Source: Rhodamnia argentea (Eukaryota > Streptophyta > Magnoliopsida > Myrtales > Myrtaceae). Taken from it: DNA of 64,000 nt. Position numbers and translations under genes: made by a program. The stretch lies in assembly GCF_020921035.1 (NCBI RefSeq), contig NC_063156.1, positions 22,988,283 through 23,052,282 of the forward strand, given 5' to 3'. Shown one piece after another: positions 26,401 to 36,974 of the stretch (position 1 is the stretch's first letter; every line of letters starts with the position of its first letter). Below the pieces are notes generated by a model. It had not been told where the DNA came from. It worked only from the letters and a program-made list of their open reading frames with translations, and did not search any database.

Positions 26401-29255
26401 ATCCGACATCATATGATTTCTGCTAAATGGCTAAATTCACCTGATTAACTGACCTGATCTGAGATAGCATATAAATGTTCATCTCAAGCCCCAAAGAACT
26501 AAAACTTTACAAACTTCTATCTCAAGCTCTGAAGAACTAAAATCTGTTCGATTTAGTATCTTCAATAACTAGCACTAACATTTGAAGAATTGTAAAAGGG
26601 CATAGATATAAGCCAGATGCGTACATGACACTGATTTTTTGCATGGTTTGTTTGGTAACTAGCACTAACATTTGAAGAATCGTAAAAGGGTATCGATATC
26701 AGATAGATGCATACATGACACTGATTTTTTGCATGGTTTGTTTTCGAAGCTACCCTCCTTGCCTGCTGCTTCTCGATTACACTTGCTGAATCCTTATTCT
26801 TACTAGTAGAGACATCTCCTTCTCTTGCAGACAAGAGTAGATCATCCAAGGACACAAATTTGGTATTCCCATTTCCAAGTTTACACTGCATCATAAATCC
26901 TCACATGCTCAATAGCCAAAAAAAATTGATGATGCAGAATTCAACTAGAGAGGCCGCCCACAAAAAAACTGAGACATTTTTAGCAGCAATCTAGTTACAT
27001 AATTTTCATGCATGATCTTCCACCTGTGCAAATATCGACTTAGAATAAGGCACAAGTCAGCCAATAGCGCTATGCCCTAATCGCCATTGTTGCCACAGTA
27101 ATACTTTAAACAACTACCAGATATTGCAATAGTGCAGGTTACAGACCCTGCAACGTCCACTCTCTGCATTGAAGTTTTCTAGCAAAACACAAAAACTCAA
27201 CTTCTGAACACCAATAAGAGAAGAACCTTATAGATAGGGACTAACAGTATATATGCAAGGTAAGACTCGAGAGTTGAAAAAATGGGTTCCCTGAGAGAAG
27301 AAATCATATTTTTCAGAAGAGTGTGCTTTGTTTGATTTTATGGCTGAAGCTGTTTCTTGCACCACGCATCATGCATAACAATAGCAGCAGAAATCATCTC
27401 AGAATAATCTTTTTCTATTGAATAAATAAAAGGAAAGAGTTCCACATACCATCATTGATACGAAAGTATATCTAAAGGACCTTTCTCGTCTTTCCATTAA
27501 ATAGAAAAGCTTTGGCAAGGAAACCTTCTTTTCAGCTGCAGGCCAGCAATTTAGTCAAGTAAAGCTTACGAAGTGGCAAAAGCAAACATTCTTAGTACAT
27601 ACCAATTCTAGGAAGGTCTTCCAATTGATCATCCTTCTCTGTAGGAGACTTCATGATAACAAGAGCATCACCAAATTCCTTCCTTTCCATACCATAATCG
27701 ACGAAAGACACTACCTACTAAAGAGAGGGCGCATATTTTGAGTCCGCAAACATTGTCAGCTCAAACATCACTTCAATAAGCCATTTCTTTTCCATATCCA
27801 CACCTTAATGCAAGAATGACAATAGAGTCCTTTCTCATTCTGGTATTATCGATCCCAACATAGCATTAGATGATAGGACTCATTTAAGAATGAAAATATC
27901 ACTTGTATAAAACTGCAAACAGAATACGTTTCATAATGAGCAGAGCAGACACCACTGTCAAGGAAATAACTGTGATAGGCTTCTTTGACAGAGCATATCT
28001 GCACGTACATGTGCATTTTGGCTTGGATGTCACTCAACCATGCATAACGCTAAGAAGCAATCTAAGGTTTCTTCCCTGTCTTTATTTAATCCATCTCTTT
28101 TTTTTTGTGCTTTTTTTCTTTTTGAGCCTTTGGGTGAGGTGGGGAGGGGAGGCAATGGCAGTGGAATGCATAGCATCTTTGTTAAACAACCTAGGAAATG
28201 TAATACATTGGTCAATGCAACAGCAAAACCTTAGACCAATAAGAGGGCAAACTCTAATGTATAGATTCCCAGACATTAGTAAGTTACCTTAGGGCAGAGA
28301 AGCGAAAGATTCTCGATGTCCTCCATATTGACTTGGATCCCAAACCTCCCAATCCAGCTTAGTGCTTTCTTTACACGATTCATTGTGATTCTCTCCCACT
28401 TAAGTTGTAAAAATACTTCATAAATATTTAAGAAAGTAAAGGCCTTCATTATACTCAACAACCACGGTGGGCACAAGCATGAACTGACATTGTCTTTGAA
28501 CTCTCCAAGGACACCTTCCCTTAAACTGCCTTTACTGAGAAACAAACAGCTTTGGGTATCCGGATTTTGCAGGCAATTAACCGACTCCAAAACACTGAGA
28601 AGTTTCTCGTGATTCCCCTCGTCCAGCATATCCTTGCTAGAACACTGCAGTATGCTAAGAACAAGATCGTCCGGGCATCCTTTTGATTCGCTATCTGAAT
28701 TCCTTTTGCGCTTCCCAAGATAAGAACAAGATGCAATATCTTGCCCATCAGTTTCCAGTTCACTCCGCAAACCATCGCGTGTTCTCTCATCCCTACTTGC
28801 TATGTCCCGTACTTCTTGAATCATATCAGACCACGCAGAATCCGCGAACTTGGAAATGGGCGTCTCTGCAGGGCTAGTAACACCAGAACCACAAGACGTC
28901 CTTGCCTCCACCGACTGTTTCTTGACGACCGGAACAAAACCTACCACTTCTCCAAGATCAATGGAGTAGCTACCAATCTGATTTTGCAAGCTCAACTTGA
29001 CGCCCTAACACACAATCGCCCAAGAAACACACGCGTGAGCGACGAACGAAAGAACATTGCTCAAGAAATACTCATGCGAGAGAGAGAGAGAGGAACCTTG
29101 TGATAGAGGTTGAAGTGAGGGTACTTGGCGGCAAGAGGGAAGGTCTGCTTCAGCAAATGCTTGAGGTCGCGAATGGTTTTGTCCATCGAAATCGAGACGG
29201 CGGTCGATTCGCCGGTTAGGGCTCGGACTTGGATCGATCGCACGCTCTTCTCCAT
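17881..29255 (-). CDS. HRQ1: HRQ1/RecQ4-type DNA helicase with N-terminal ubiquitin-like domain
   Basis: Superfamily 2 3'-5' helicase of the Hrq1 family (fungal and plant relatives of human RECQL4), linked in plants to DNA crosslink repair in the nucleus. Exons in transcript order: 29255-29097, 29004-28288, 27714-27603, 27535-27450, 26885-26754, 26165-26097, 25551-25429, 25342-25193, 24982-24851, 24749-24670, 23987-23893, 23812-23745, 23335-23243, 23162-23104, 22872-22765, 22610-22535, 21757-21621, 21530-21371, 21283-21104, 20961-20845, 20647-20492, 19833-19642, 19553-19441, 18605-18482, 18186-18091, 18003-17881. All are GT-AG; 1218 aa. Domains: ubiquitin-like fold 1-80; KLYSHQ then Walker A TSSGKS 485-490; DEAH 592-595; STATSGN 629-635; QQAGRSGR 802-809; C-terminal DUF1998-type cysteine cluster (CCC...CPRC, 1165-1176; C1182). 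Start ATG follows the family ([13 protein letters not shown]); an upstream in-frame GTG was ignored. Exon 23 donor, exon 12 acceptor and intron 5 carry tandem duplications. Confidence 0.93.
19321..19480. repeat. 80-bp tandem duplication across the HRQ1 exon 23 donor
   Basis: 19321-19400 and 19401-19480 are direct, abutting copies differing at one base near their ends (gcagcatgta versus gcagcgtgta). The right copy contains the last 40 coding bases of HRQ1 exon 23 and its GT donor (at 19440). The left copy repeats the same exon tail and donor 80 bp further into the intron. Use of the second donor would add 80 nt and shift the frame. Confidence 0.93.
23795..23876. repeat. 51-bp-offset tandem duplication of an HRQ1 splice acceptor
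   Basis: A 31-bp block (23795-23825) recurs at 23846-23876 with one mismatch. On the minus strand each copy carries the acceptor 'aaatatgtatag' followed by the exon head coding for YGSDP. The acceptor nearer the donor would leave an intron of only 29 nt; the distal one gives 80 nt and the family-consistent join [11 protein letters not shown]. The 51-bp offset keeps the frame. Confidence 0.88.
26566..26745. repeat. About 90-bp tandem duplication in HRQ1 intron 5
   Basis: 'taactagcactaacatttg' plus the following sequence through 'gattttttgcatggtttgttt' occurs twice with a 90-bp offset (copies about 26566-26655 and 26656-26745) with a few substitutions. It begins within about 10 nt of the exon 5 donor (GT at 26753-26752) on the intron side. 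It contains no coding sequence needed for the protein. Confidence 0.85.
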
Positions 29256-29345
29256 TTCCACGGGATGATTCGAGAGACCTCGAGCGAGCGAGACAGTGTG
29301 TGTTTTGGGAATTTATAGTGGTGCGCGGTGGCGGGGAATTCCAGC

Positions 29346-29386
29346 TCACGTGCCCTGCAACGGTTGCTTCCGGCAACGGCACGTGA
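29346..29386. promoter_or_regulatory. Inverted repeat with two G-boxes upstream of HRQ1
   Basis: TCACGTGCC (29346-29354) and its exact complement GGCACGTGA (29378-29386) face each other across 23 bp, each holding a palindromic CACGTG G-box. They lie 90-130 bp upstream of the HRQ1 start codon, where a proximal promoter would be. G-boxes bind bZIP and bHLH factors in plants. The spacing would place the two sites about three helical turns apart. Function is inference. Confidence 0.55.
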
Positions 29387-30774
29387 ATTTTGAAAATATT
29401 ATGGAAATTGTACGTGACAAGATGGATCGAGGATATTTTCAAAAATATCACAACAAATTCTCACAAAAAATAATTGAGAATACCGGATCATTAAACGAAA
29501 TTCCCTATTTATTTGAAGTCGACAAGTCCACTAAAACCCTCAAAACTTACCACGAATAATAATCGTCGAGGCCCCGACAACGTCTTGATACGGGATTATA
29601 TGGACAACAAAGTGAAACGAAATTATTAAGCAACATTTGATAGGAGGCATATCAAAAGTTCTTGTGTATTTCCGCGTGTCTTCAATGCCCCGAATACCTA
29701 AGAGTTCCTCCGCAATCCCCTGTCGACACTCACCGGGCCTCTGTCGGCCCTTTCTGGCGACGGGCGCGTGGGCGGCCTCGCCATTGCCCTTGCCCTTGCC
29801 CTTGCTTTTTTCCTCTTTTGTGTTTTTTAAGAAATGCCTCTTTACCCTTTGTTTTATTTAATTTAGATTTTGATTAAAATTAAGAATTTAGGCGAGAATG
29901 ACGTCATTTTAACCTGAATTTAATATTTTGATCATGTCATCGCCACGTAGGACAGAGAAAATATTAAAAGAATTCATGTTCGCTAGTCTAACTAGATGAA
30001 ATTAATAGGAGGACTCGATTGCACAAACTTGACAAGTTTTATTACTTGTTACACTTTTTGTAAGTTTTTAGGACTCAATTGCCCGTGATATGTTTTAGGA
30101 CTTTCGGTATATATTCTCATTTATTTTCGGTGGCTTGATATCGGCAACACTAAATTCCGCACGCCTTTGACCATGATGGGCATAATTTTGGACAATCTTC
30201 TCCGAGCACTTGAGTGGCTTATTACTCTATAATTCTTCTATAGACTATCCGTGGGATACGTACGACACTCCAGTGCAATTCTTCGATTGATCGATGGATT
30301 ATTTGTCAACTTAAACCTGTCAAAATGGGTCATAAATCTATCTTTTAACTTATATATGATATGTTAAGTTGTTATATGAGTTAGTTGTATTCAATAAATA
30401 TGTCGCAATTGAATTTAAACATAGTAAGAGTGTTAATTTATGGATCATAAATGAGTTTATAACTTAATCGTACCAAACTCATCTCTACGATACCTTTTCA
30501 TTCTTTTCAAATTGCCAAATTGTAAAGAATTTTGAAAAATATTTATGTGACTTCTCTACAAAAATTTAGCTAAACTTTGATCGGGCATCACTTTTCCTCC
30601 CGACGTCTCGTTGACTCGGTTTTACAACTATGCAAAAATAATGTCATTCAAAAACCGCACTTCCCAATATTGGTTTCTTACGGTGCAGAACAACTCCAAA
30701 ACCGGCCCTGTCGGTTCCCGATTCCAGCTTCCAAAAAATAGAACCAAAGTTACAAGGTCAATTTTCACTTTTAG
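29387..30774. other. Intergenic, no gene recognised
   Basis: Short open frames only. 29700-29830 has a GC-rich patch with repeated 'ttgcccttgccc' units. The rest is AT-rich with 'aggactcaattgc' phrases typical of old non-autonomous repeats. Confidence 0.5.
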
Positions 30775-30782
30775 GCTGGTAC

Positions 30783-31660
30783 TAGAAGTGAGTAAACTGG
30801 ACCGGACCAGCCCGGACCGGCTCGAGATCGGATCGGACCAGGTGGGTTGGTCCGGTCCTTGAGGGGAGTGGTCCGATCCCCGATCACAATAAATGGGACT
30901 GCTGATCGGGCGGTCTGGTCCTTGGTTCCAGGTGGATAGGATCGGCCCATATATATATATAATTAAAAAAATGAAGTTTTCATGTGTTTTCAATGTTCAT
31001 TTCTCGAGCCATTTCCATTGTTAGATTGTATATTCTTGAAACTCGGACAGCCTCTCAATGTTATGAATGCGGTATATCCTATTTATTATGGTCTTTTCTA
31101 GTGCATTATGTGGTGAGTATACACTGGCATATTTTTTTCCAAAAAGAAATGATTCAATCGGTTTATTTAATATAGTGGTAGCAATTTCTTCTTGTTCATG
31201 CTTTTCGATTGTTCATTTCGATGAATAATCTTATATTTTGTTTCTGTACACTGCTTGGATGTGGAATCCGTTTAGTGAACAACATCACTATTAGTATGTC
31301 TTCTCCAGCTAAGCTTTTTCGATTCTGTCCTTCATATATCTCTATTGTGTCGGCGGTTAAACCAATATCATTGTTAAACTTACCATTATATGAAAACATG
31401 TCTTCGTTGTGAAGGTGAACAAATTGGACCAGCATGTTTTTTTATTCAATTGGAGGTATAGATTGTAAATTAACATGCAATCAAAGCATATTGTATTTCA
31501 AGGATTAAATTTTAGCGATCCCACTAGGCCGAGATCGGTCCGGTCCTTCGGTCCCGGTCCCGATCCGGTCCTTGATCCCGAAAATTTGGGGATTGGGACT
31601 ACTGGTCCGGTCCCCTGTTCCATACCGGGATCGAACCAACCCGAACCATGCATACCCTTT
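30783..31660. mobile_element. hAT-like non-autonomous element, copy A (878 bp)
   Basis: The element begins TAGAAGTGAG and ends GCATACCCTTT, degenerate versions of the TAGGGGTGAGC / GCTCACCCCTA ends of its relatives at 53.3 and 57.3 kb. It is flanked by a perfect 8-bp duplication GCTGGTAC (30775-30782 and 31661-31668), the length made by hAT transposases. Both sub-terminal regions are dense in ccggtccgg/gatcggtcc phrases and face each other. The interior has small open frames but no recognisable transposase, so it must have been moved in trans. Confidence 0.82.
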
Positions 31661-31668
31661 GCTGGTAC

Positions 31669-32732
31669 TAATCCATCTGAGAACCGATCACCCGTCTCAA
31701 CTATTTCATGGAAAGAGCACGTAATGAAAGAGAAAATGATAAAATTGTCAAGCTCATGGTATTTGAAAGTGGTTTCTTCCTTCGCAACGACGCCCAATTA
31801 CTGGTTGATGGAGTGAAATCAACATCGTCGTGTGCTGCCATTTCAAGTTCATTAACAAGCGTTCCGAAAACACTCGATAGCAATCCAAAGATTCGAAGAA
31901 CAAAATTTTAATGCAGACTAGACAACATTAAAGTTTAAAAATTCACAACCATATTAGTCCCCGGACAATACAGTCGACATACGAACCGGCTACATCAACA
32001 TGAGAAGATTGTTCAGGGCAAGAGCCATTCGAATGTTGGAGTTCCTGCATGCTTCCCTTCCCGTCCCCGTTTTCTGGTTTCTACATTCCGCGCTCAGAGA
32101 TTGCTTGAGGAAATCTCTCAGAAGCAACACTGCAAAAGCAAGCAACTCAACAAAGAGAAAAGCGAGAATCATTACTTAGTTGCTCGGCAGAAGAAGCGAA
32201 AACACATTCGGAAGCACAGCAAGTGAATGAAAATCTTCCGTTCGTGCCCGAGAGCGCTTACTGCGAGTTGCCGACGAACGGATCGAGTTTCTCTCTTTTG
32301 AGGCGTGTTTTCCTCTCCTTTGTGTTCCGATAGTAGTACCTAAGGATGTCGGTCCAAGTTTGAGCGTGCGTCGTGTTGTCTCTCGTTAACAGAAAATAAG
32401 CGAGTAGTTTCATTTTGTCTCTGCGGATACCTCTTCTTAATTTCGGAATCATTCATTCAGGTTCACGTGATTCGGCATCTAGGTTTTTTATGATTGTTGG
32501 CACCTGATTTTTAGTTATCCAGTGAATTAAATTTCACACCTGATTTGGCTATTTGGGCCATTTAAAATGAAATTGGCAAGGCCCATGACGCAATTCAAGA
32601 AAATGAGTATTTTTCAGCTTTTCTTCAGCCTCAGACTCGCCGCATTCCTGGCTATATCCCCTCTTTTCCCAGCGCGAGAACTTCATCTTCTAGTTGGCTT
32701 GTCTAGCGCATGAGGTTATCCATCTCTTTTGG
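31669..32732. other. Intergenic; one unrecognised small open frame
   Basis: No supported gene. A minus-strand frame at 32258-32452 (64 codons, ATG start, contains TWTDILRYYYRNTKERK) has protein-like composition but matches nothing I know; with ClpB and GEK1 relics next door it may be another gene fragment or chance. Confidence 0.4.
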
Positions 32733-33119
32733 CTAACTGTCCAGCTGAAACCTCACAGTTACACAAGCTTCGTCAACTAAATCAATCGCTTTGTCGGGCT
32801 GATTATGACCTACATTAAAACCTTCATGCAAGACAAAAAAAACTTTCGAGACTGCAAAATCGACTGAGTGCAACAGTTGCCGGTTATGTTTTTGCTGGAC
32901 AAAATGTGCAGCAACGGGAGCCCGATCTAAAATTTGAACGCCTCGGTGATCTTCAAATGTCTTTCTCAGTCCTCTCAAGGTACTTATTGTATCAGACACA
33001 CTAGGTTCAAATGCTGCATCTTTCTCCGCAAGCTCCCTACACTCTTCAAGCGTCTTGGCGCCAATGCATGCGACCTCTCCTCTGGCAAGCATCGGTTTGA
33101 ACAAGTTGGCTGCATCGAA
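32733..33119 (-). pseudogene. ClpB/HSP101 chaperone fragment
   Basis: The conceptual product contains blocks of the first AAA+ module of plant ClpB/HSP101: LFKPMLARGEVACIGAKTLEE, ELAEKDAAFE, PSVSDTISTLRGL, LDRA, and DKAIDLVDEACVTVR. In full-length proteins these lie between the Walker B region and the start of the coiled-coil middle domain, so only about 120 of some 900 residues remain. The family's Arg-rich stretch between DAAFE and PSVPDT is missing, and a run unlike the family separates the LDRA and DKAIDL blocks. A stop codon lies just upstream of the LFKPM block. No Walker A motif and no promoter are seen. The lack of introns is compatible with a processed copy, though one exon fragment would look the same. 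Confidence 0.85.
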
Positions 33120-33228
33120 TTATATTGACATGCTATTCAGATTTTTTCTCTTTGTTAAGGCTAATATTTGCAGCAAAGGTCCATGTCGGCCGCTTGTGTC
33201 CGGAGACATCTGGAGCTTCTCAAACGCG

Positions 33229-34183
33229 GCGACCACTACTGACCCGGCTTCTAGTGGACCAGCATCTTCCCTTCTGGCTATGCCCGGTTGGCACCCAGGC
33301 CCCACCGTGCAGGTCCGTCATTTTTGTCTCTGCATCCGCCTTCAAATTGTGGGAAAAGAGGTTCATATTTTCAGTCCTCCTTTCAAATTCTTTTGTAGCC
33401 ATTAGATAGATTATCATGCCGCATCTAACATTCTCAGCGGAAACGTTGTACTGGCCCTTATAATTGAATTAGCACAAAATCACTGTTGATGGCAAGATTT
33501 GGTTGTTACAGTTTTTGGGCTGCAAAGCTGGAGTCTCAAAGTCTGTCCTCAGTCTGCAGTTCCACTGTCAGTCATATGCTACTAAATTCATGATCGTGTG
33601 TTTTCAGTTGTACTCAGTTCAAGAAGTCTTTTTCACCCTTTCAGCCCTCTAATGTTGCTGCGTTATCTGATATGCAGCAAAGGCGATCGACCTAAAGTAA
33701 TTGTTGGTATTGGCAGAGGGCACTATGTGCCTCGGCTTATGGACGTAGCACGGTAAATTTCTCTCAATTGAGGATTGGTTAATTGTGATCTCTGCATTCA
33801 ATACCGATGCTTCTAGCCTACAATGCAATCTCAACTCTGCTCTTTTGCTCCCTCCTAAGTTTTCTGTTCTCTGCATATGTCTTTTATTATTACCATTTGC
33901 AGGAAAGATGGCATCTGGGTGGACCATCTATTGTCTGGATATTCCCTGCCAATGGAAGAAACTGGTGATTCAAAAGAAGTCAACTCAAAGGATGTGGCGG
34001 GAACGTGGAGAGAAGCAATCAAGATTGCATTTGAGACCACCGGATCGGCTTTCCCTGGAGGAGAAGTGCTAGCCCATCTTGATCTTAAGTCAGTAAATGG
34101 AGTAATTCCAGCGAATTTTAGAAACCATGTGATGCATTACTGCAAGCCATTTCTTGAGTTGACATCATTCTATACTGATGCCT

Positions 34184-34229
<46 letters not shown>

Positions 34230-34539
34230 ATGCACACACGCTTGCGCGTTCATGCACTGGCATTGGCATGCGCACAGAGTTGACATTCATTATAACTACT
34301 GTGATAATACCTTAGGTTTCTAGTTCAACTATCACCAATTGTATTTTCTGGAAAAGGTATGATTTTTATGATTGATTGTGCTCTTGTAGTTTTCACTCAA
34401 TTAGTCTCTGTGTAATGCTGCCAATGTCTTTGGCGAACGCAGGAGTTTCAAGAGCTGGCAGAGAAATGCTGTTGCTGAGTTCTCAGCGAGGGAAGAGAAA
34501 AGATTGGCAAACCTGGCGATTTCTACTGATTCAAACTAG
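33229..34539 (+). pseudogene. GEK1: Truncated GEK1-type D-aminoacyl-tRNA deacylase
   Basis: GEK1 (archaeal-type D-aminoacyl-tRNA deacylase, DTD2) hydrolyses D-aminoacyl-tRNA and in plants protects against ethanol/acetaldehyde toxicity. An N-terminal block at 33229-33312 reads ATTTDPASSGPASSLLAMPG and ends at a GT donor. Later exons are 33678-33752 (KVIVGIGRGHYVPRLMDV), 33903-34088 (IWVDHLLSGYSLPMEE ... GSAFPGGEVLAHLDL) and 34443-34539 (KSFKSWQRNAVAEF, stop TAG), with consistent phases and GT-AG borders. The centre of the protein, roughly 160 of about 317 residues, has no counterpart in the 365 bp between 33312 and 33678, and there is no ATG before the N-terminal block in frame. The family GGGHY signature is GRGHY here. 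I read it as a dead gene with an internal deletion; a 3' transcript may persist. Confidence 0.82.
34193..34227. repeat. CT microsatellite
   Basis: About 17 CT units inside the last intron of the GEK1 relic. Confidence 0.9.
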
Positions 34540-34885
34540 AAGAGACACCAGTGGTAGACCATTCATATATAGAGCTAGTAGGTATGAACCTTTCATCGGA
34601 CAATTGTCAAGAAAACTCTCCATGTCTCTCTACTCTTCTTACCATGTTGGGAATGGTAACCGACCATGTTGTCTTCAGGCATCAGGAGAGAATATTACCT
34701 GATCAGTAATAACTCTCTGGTCAATGAATTGCTCCTTTTCAAATTCGAAATGGTCGCGCACCCTCTGATGATCCAAAAAACCTTGGCTTCTTTTTCATAT
34801 GCCATCTATTTCCTTTCTCTGCCCTCGCTCTGTTGGATTTCGGAGTTGACGACCGAAACACGGCGCTTTGAGAAACGTGCACGAC

Positions 34886-36188
34886 ATGGACTGTACGACT
34901 AAGTCCTTAAGGCATCACATAAGCCACTGGGTGCCATGCTTCCGGGCGTTCGGGATGAACTCAGGTAACAGAAACTGTAATTGGAAGCTTTAGAGCATTT
35001 GATTTGAACATGAGATCCGCCTCATCAGAGCCTAGCGCCCGATCACTCGGCCAACTGGACTTTTCAGAGTACAGTTGTAGTGATCGTAATTTGATGGCAC
35101 GGAGGCATTGGTCTAACATCCTCTTTTCATTCTCGTGTTTGGAGAAGAGCAAGCAGGAACCTATTCCCCTTCAATACCTCCATTGGTAATCAGAAACATG
35201 AGAATTGACTCTAACAACCGCACTCCAGGCGACGCAATCAGCAGAAACTTCACCCAAAGCAGGAGAACGAACAAAGAGAGACGGGTAAATAAGCGCGCCA
35301 CTCCGGCTCCGGAAAGGGTATCAACCAAGAACAGGACTAGTTTTGCTGAAAAAGATTTCATTGTGTTCTCCATAAAAGAAGACGGGACATTCGATATAGA
35401 TAAAGATGGCAGCTCACAGACATCCGTTTGCCGGGAGGATGACTGCGGGCTCAGGAGCTTAAGATCTGTAAACATTGAGGTTAGTGATAGCTTATTGAGA
35501 TTTTGTGTCATAAAAAAGCGAAATAGAGTAAGAGAACTTGATAGTCTTTCATGTTCATCATTATGAAAACAGCTCAAACCGAGAGGTGAGCAAGAAGCAT
35601 CAGTCCAAGAATGTAATGAGGAGACAACTGGAGTTTCACAAGTTGTCATTCCTTCTTACGATGAGGTAGAGTTTCCCCATCTCCTTATGATATTATCCTG
35701 TCTTGAGCAAGAAAAGATGTCCTGATTTTGCCGATCAAGCGATGATCAATATCTCTCCCTGTCCGTCAAGAGCCGCCAGTATCTTCTCTCTAACCTCTCT
35801 GCCATAGGATGACGAAGAAGAGAGCACACGCCTGGAAGAAGACAACCACTCCGGCAGCCTGAGAATGGGATTTCGAGTGGAGGGAAATGGAGATTGCAGT
35901 AGAGGATCAACAGAATCAAGCGACTCTGGCCAGTCCGATAGAAGCACCAACTCCTTCACGTTTCCCGCGTAAGTCAAAAAAAGCTTGTCGACCTGTTTTT
36001 TCAATTTCTCGGCCTGGATTACGTTATGAAATTCCAGAAAGTTTGGCTTATGTGGTCACAAGTTTTGACAACGATGCAGGCTACATGGGCAGTGGATTGG
36101 TAGTCCGGTGAAAATGCCAAGATCAGAAGACCTCTCTTTGAGGAAGCCAACAGCAAGCTGCGTTCGTTTTAAGTGCTGTAAATTCTGA
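34886..36188 (+). CDS. BASL: BASL-like stomatal polarity protein
   Basis: BASL (BREAKING OF ASYMMETRY IN THE STOMATAL LINEAGE) is a plant scaffold found in the nucleus and a polar cortical crescent, recruiting the YODA MAPK module before asymmetric division. Exons 34886-34964, 35157-35479, 35573-35665, 35808-35968, 36080-36188; all GT-AG, phases consistent, 254 aa (Arabidopsis about 262). A short first exon (SLRHHISHWVPCFRAFGMN) is a diverged form of the family's RWRVRDWASCFLAC block. Basic NLS-like RRTNKERRVNKR is at 62-73; DFIVFSIKEDGTFDI at 93-107 is a family block; an acidic Ser-rich region precedes the MAPK-docking FxFP motif FTFP (215-218); the conserved tail is WIGSPVKMPRSEDLSLRK ... 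FKCCKF. The start was fixed by phase with exon 2. It begins 347 bp after the GEK1 relic. The N-terminus is the least certain part. Confidence 0.82.
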
Positions 36189-36974
36189 AAAATCTTCAAT
36201 CGCTCTCCCTCCATTTTCGTAAGTTCGTAACAGTCGTAGAAGCACTGAATGTTTTTTAGCATTAGTTATTCGGTTTCCGGCAGCAAGAAACAGAAAAGGA
36301 AAATGATTGGCTGTTCAGTTGACGCAAGGTTTTTCAGATTGTCAAGCACAAGTAATTTTACACATTTTACTAGCACACACAATAAGCAACCTCTTCATTA
36401 TAAATCAAGCTATTGAATATTAGAGACAAATCCCTAAATTCAAAACTACCGATTATCCAATAAAGACCTAAAATTCCTAATAATAAATCAAAATCGCCTG
36501 CACTATTCGTTACAAAAGTTAGGTCGCGTGAACTAAAAACCCCTTAATAGATAAGAACACGTTCCTCACCAAAAGTATGATTTCATATCAAATTGGAACT
36601 AGTAACTAATCCCAACATGGAAATATTGGAAAGACTCAACTATAAGCAAAAATATAAGGTATAGGGCAAAAAGATTTGTATCTTGCTCGCAATCGCGTGT
36701 TCAGGGTTAAAAAGACCAGGTCCTCCAAATAGAAGTTGACTCTTTTGGCCCTCAGTGACCTTCTCACATATCTCGCATGCAACCTTGTGCTCTAGGAATT
36801 CGAATCTCAATAATACAAATAGGTTACATAACATTACACTACATACAGTAGAGGTTTACAATGAGGGATCGATTGACATGTACATAGCATCAATAAGCAT
36901 ACAGCCAATACAAACACCCGGACACCCGGAGATACTTTCACGAAGCAGCAAAAAAAGAAAGTCGAATCTCAGTG
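36189..36974. other. Convergent 3' region between BASL-like and MPB2C-like genes
   Basis: AT-rich and without recognised genes; it should contain both 3' UTRs because the genes converge. Confidence 0.5.

Noticed and set aside
33908..34069. Frame starting MASGWTIYCLDIPC that recalls the BASL N-terminus
   Set aside because: It is a shifted frame of the GEK1 exon at 33903-34088, whose own frame (HLLSGYSLPMEE, FPGGEVLAHLD) is clearly the conserved one; the BASL start fits in phase at 34886.
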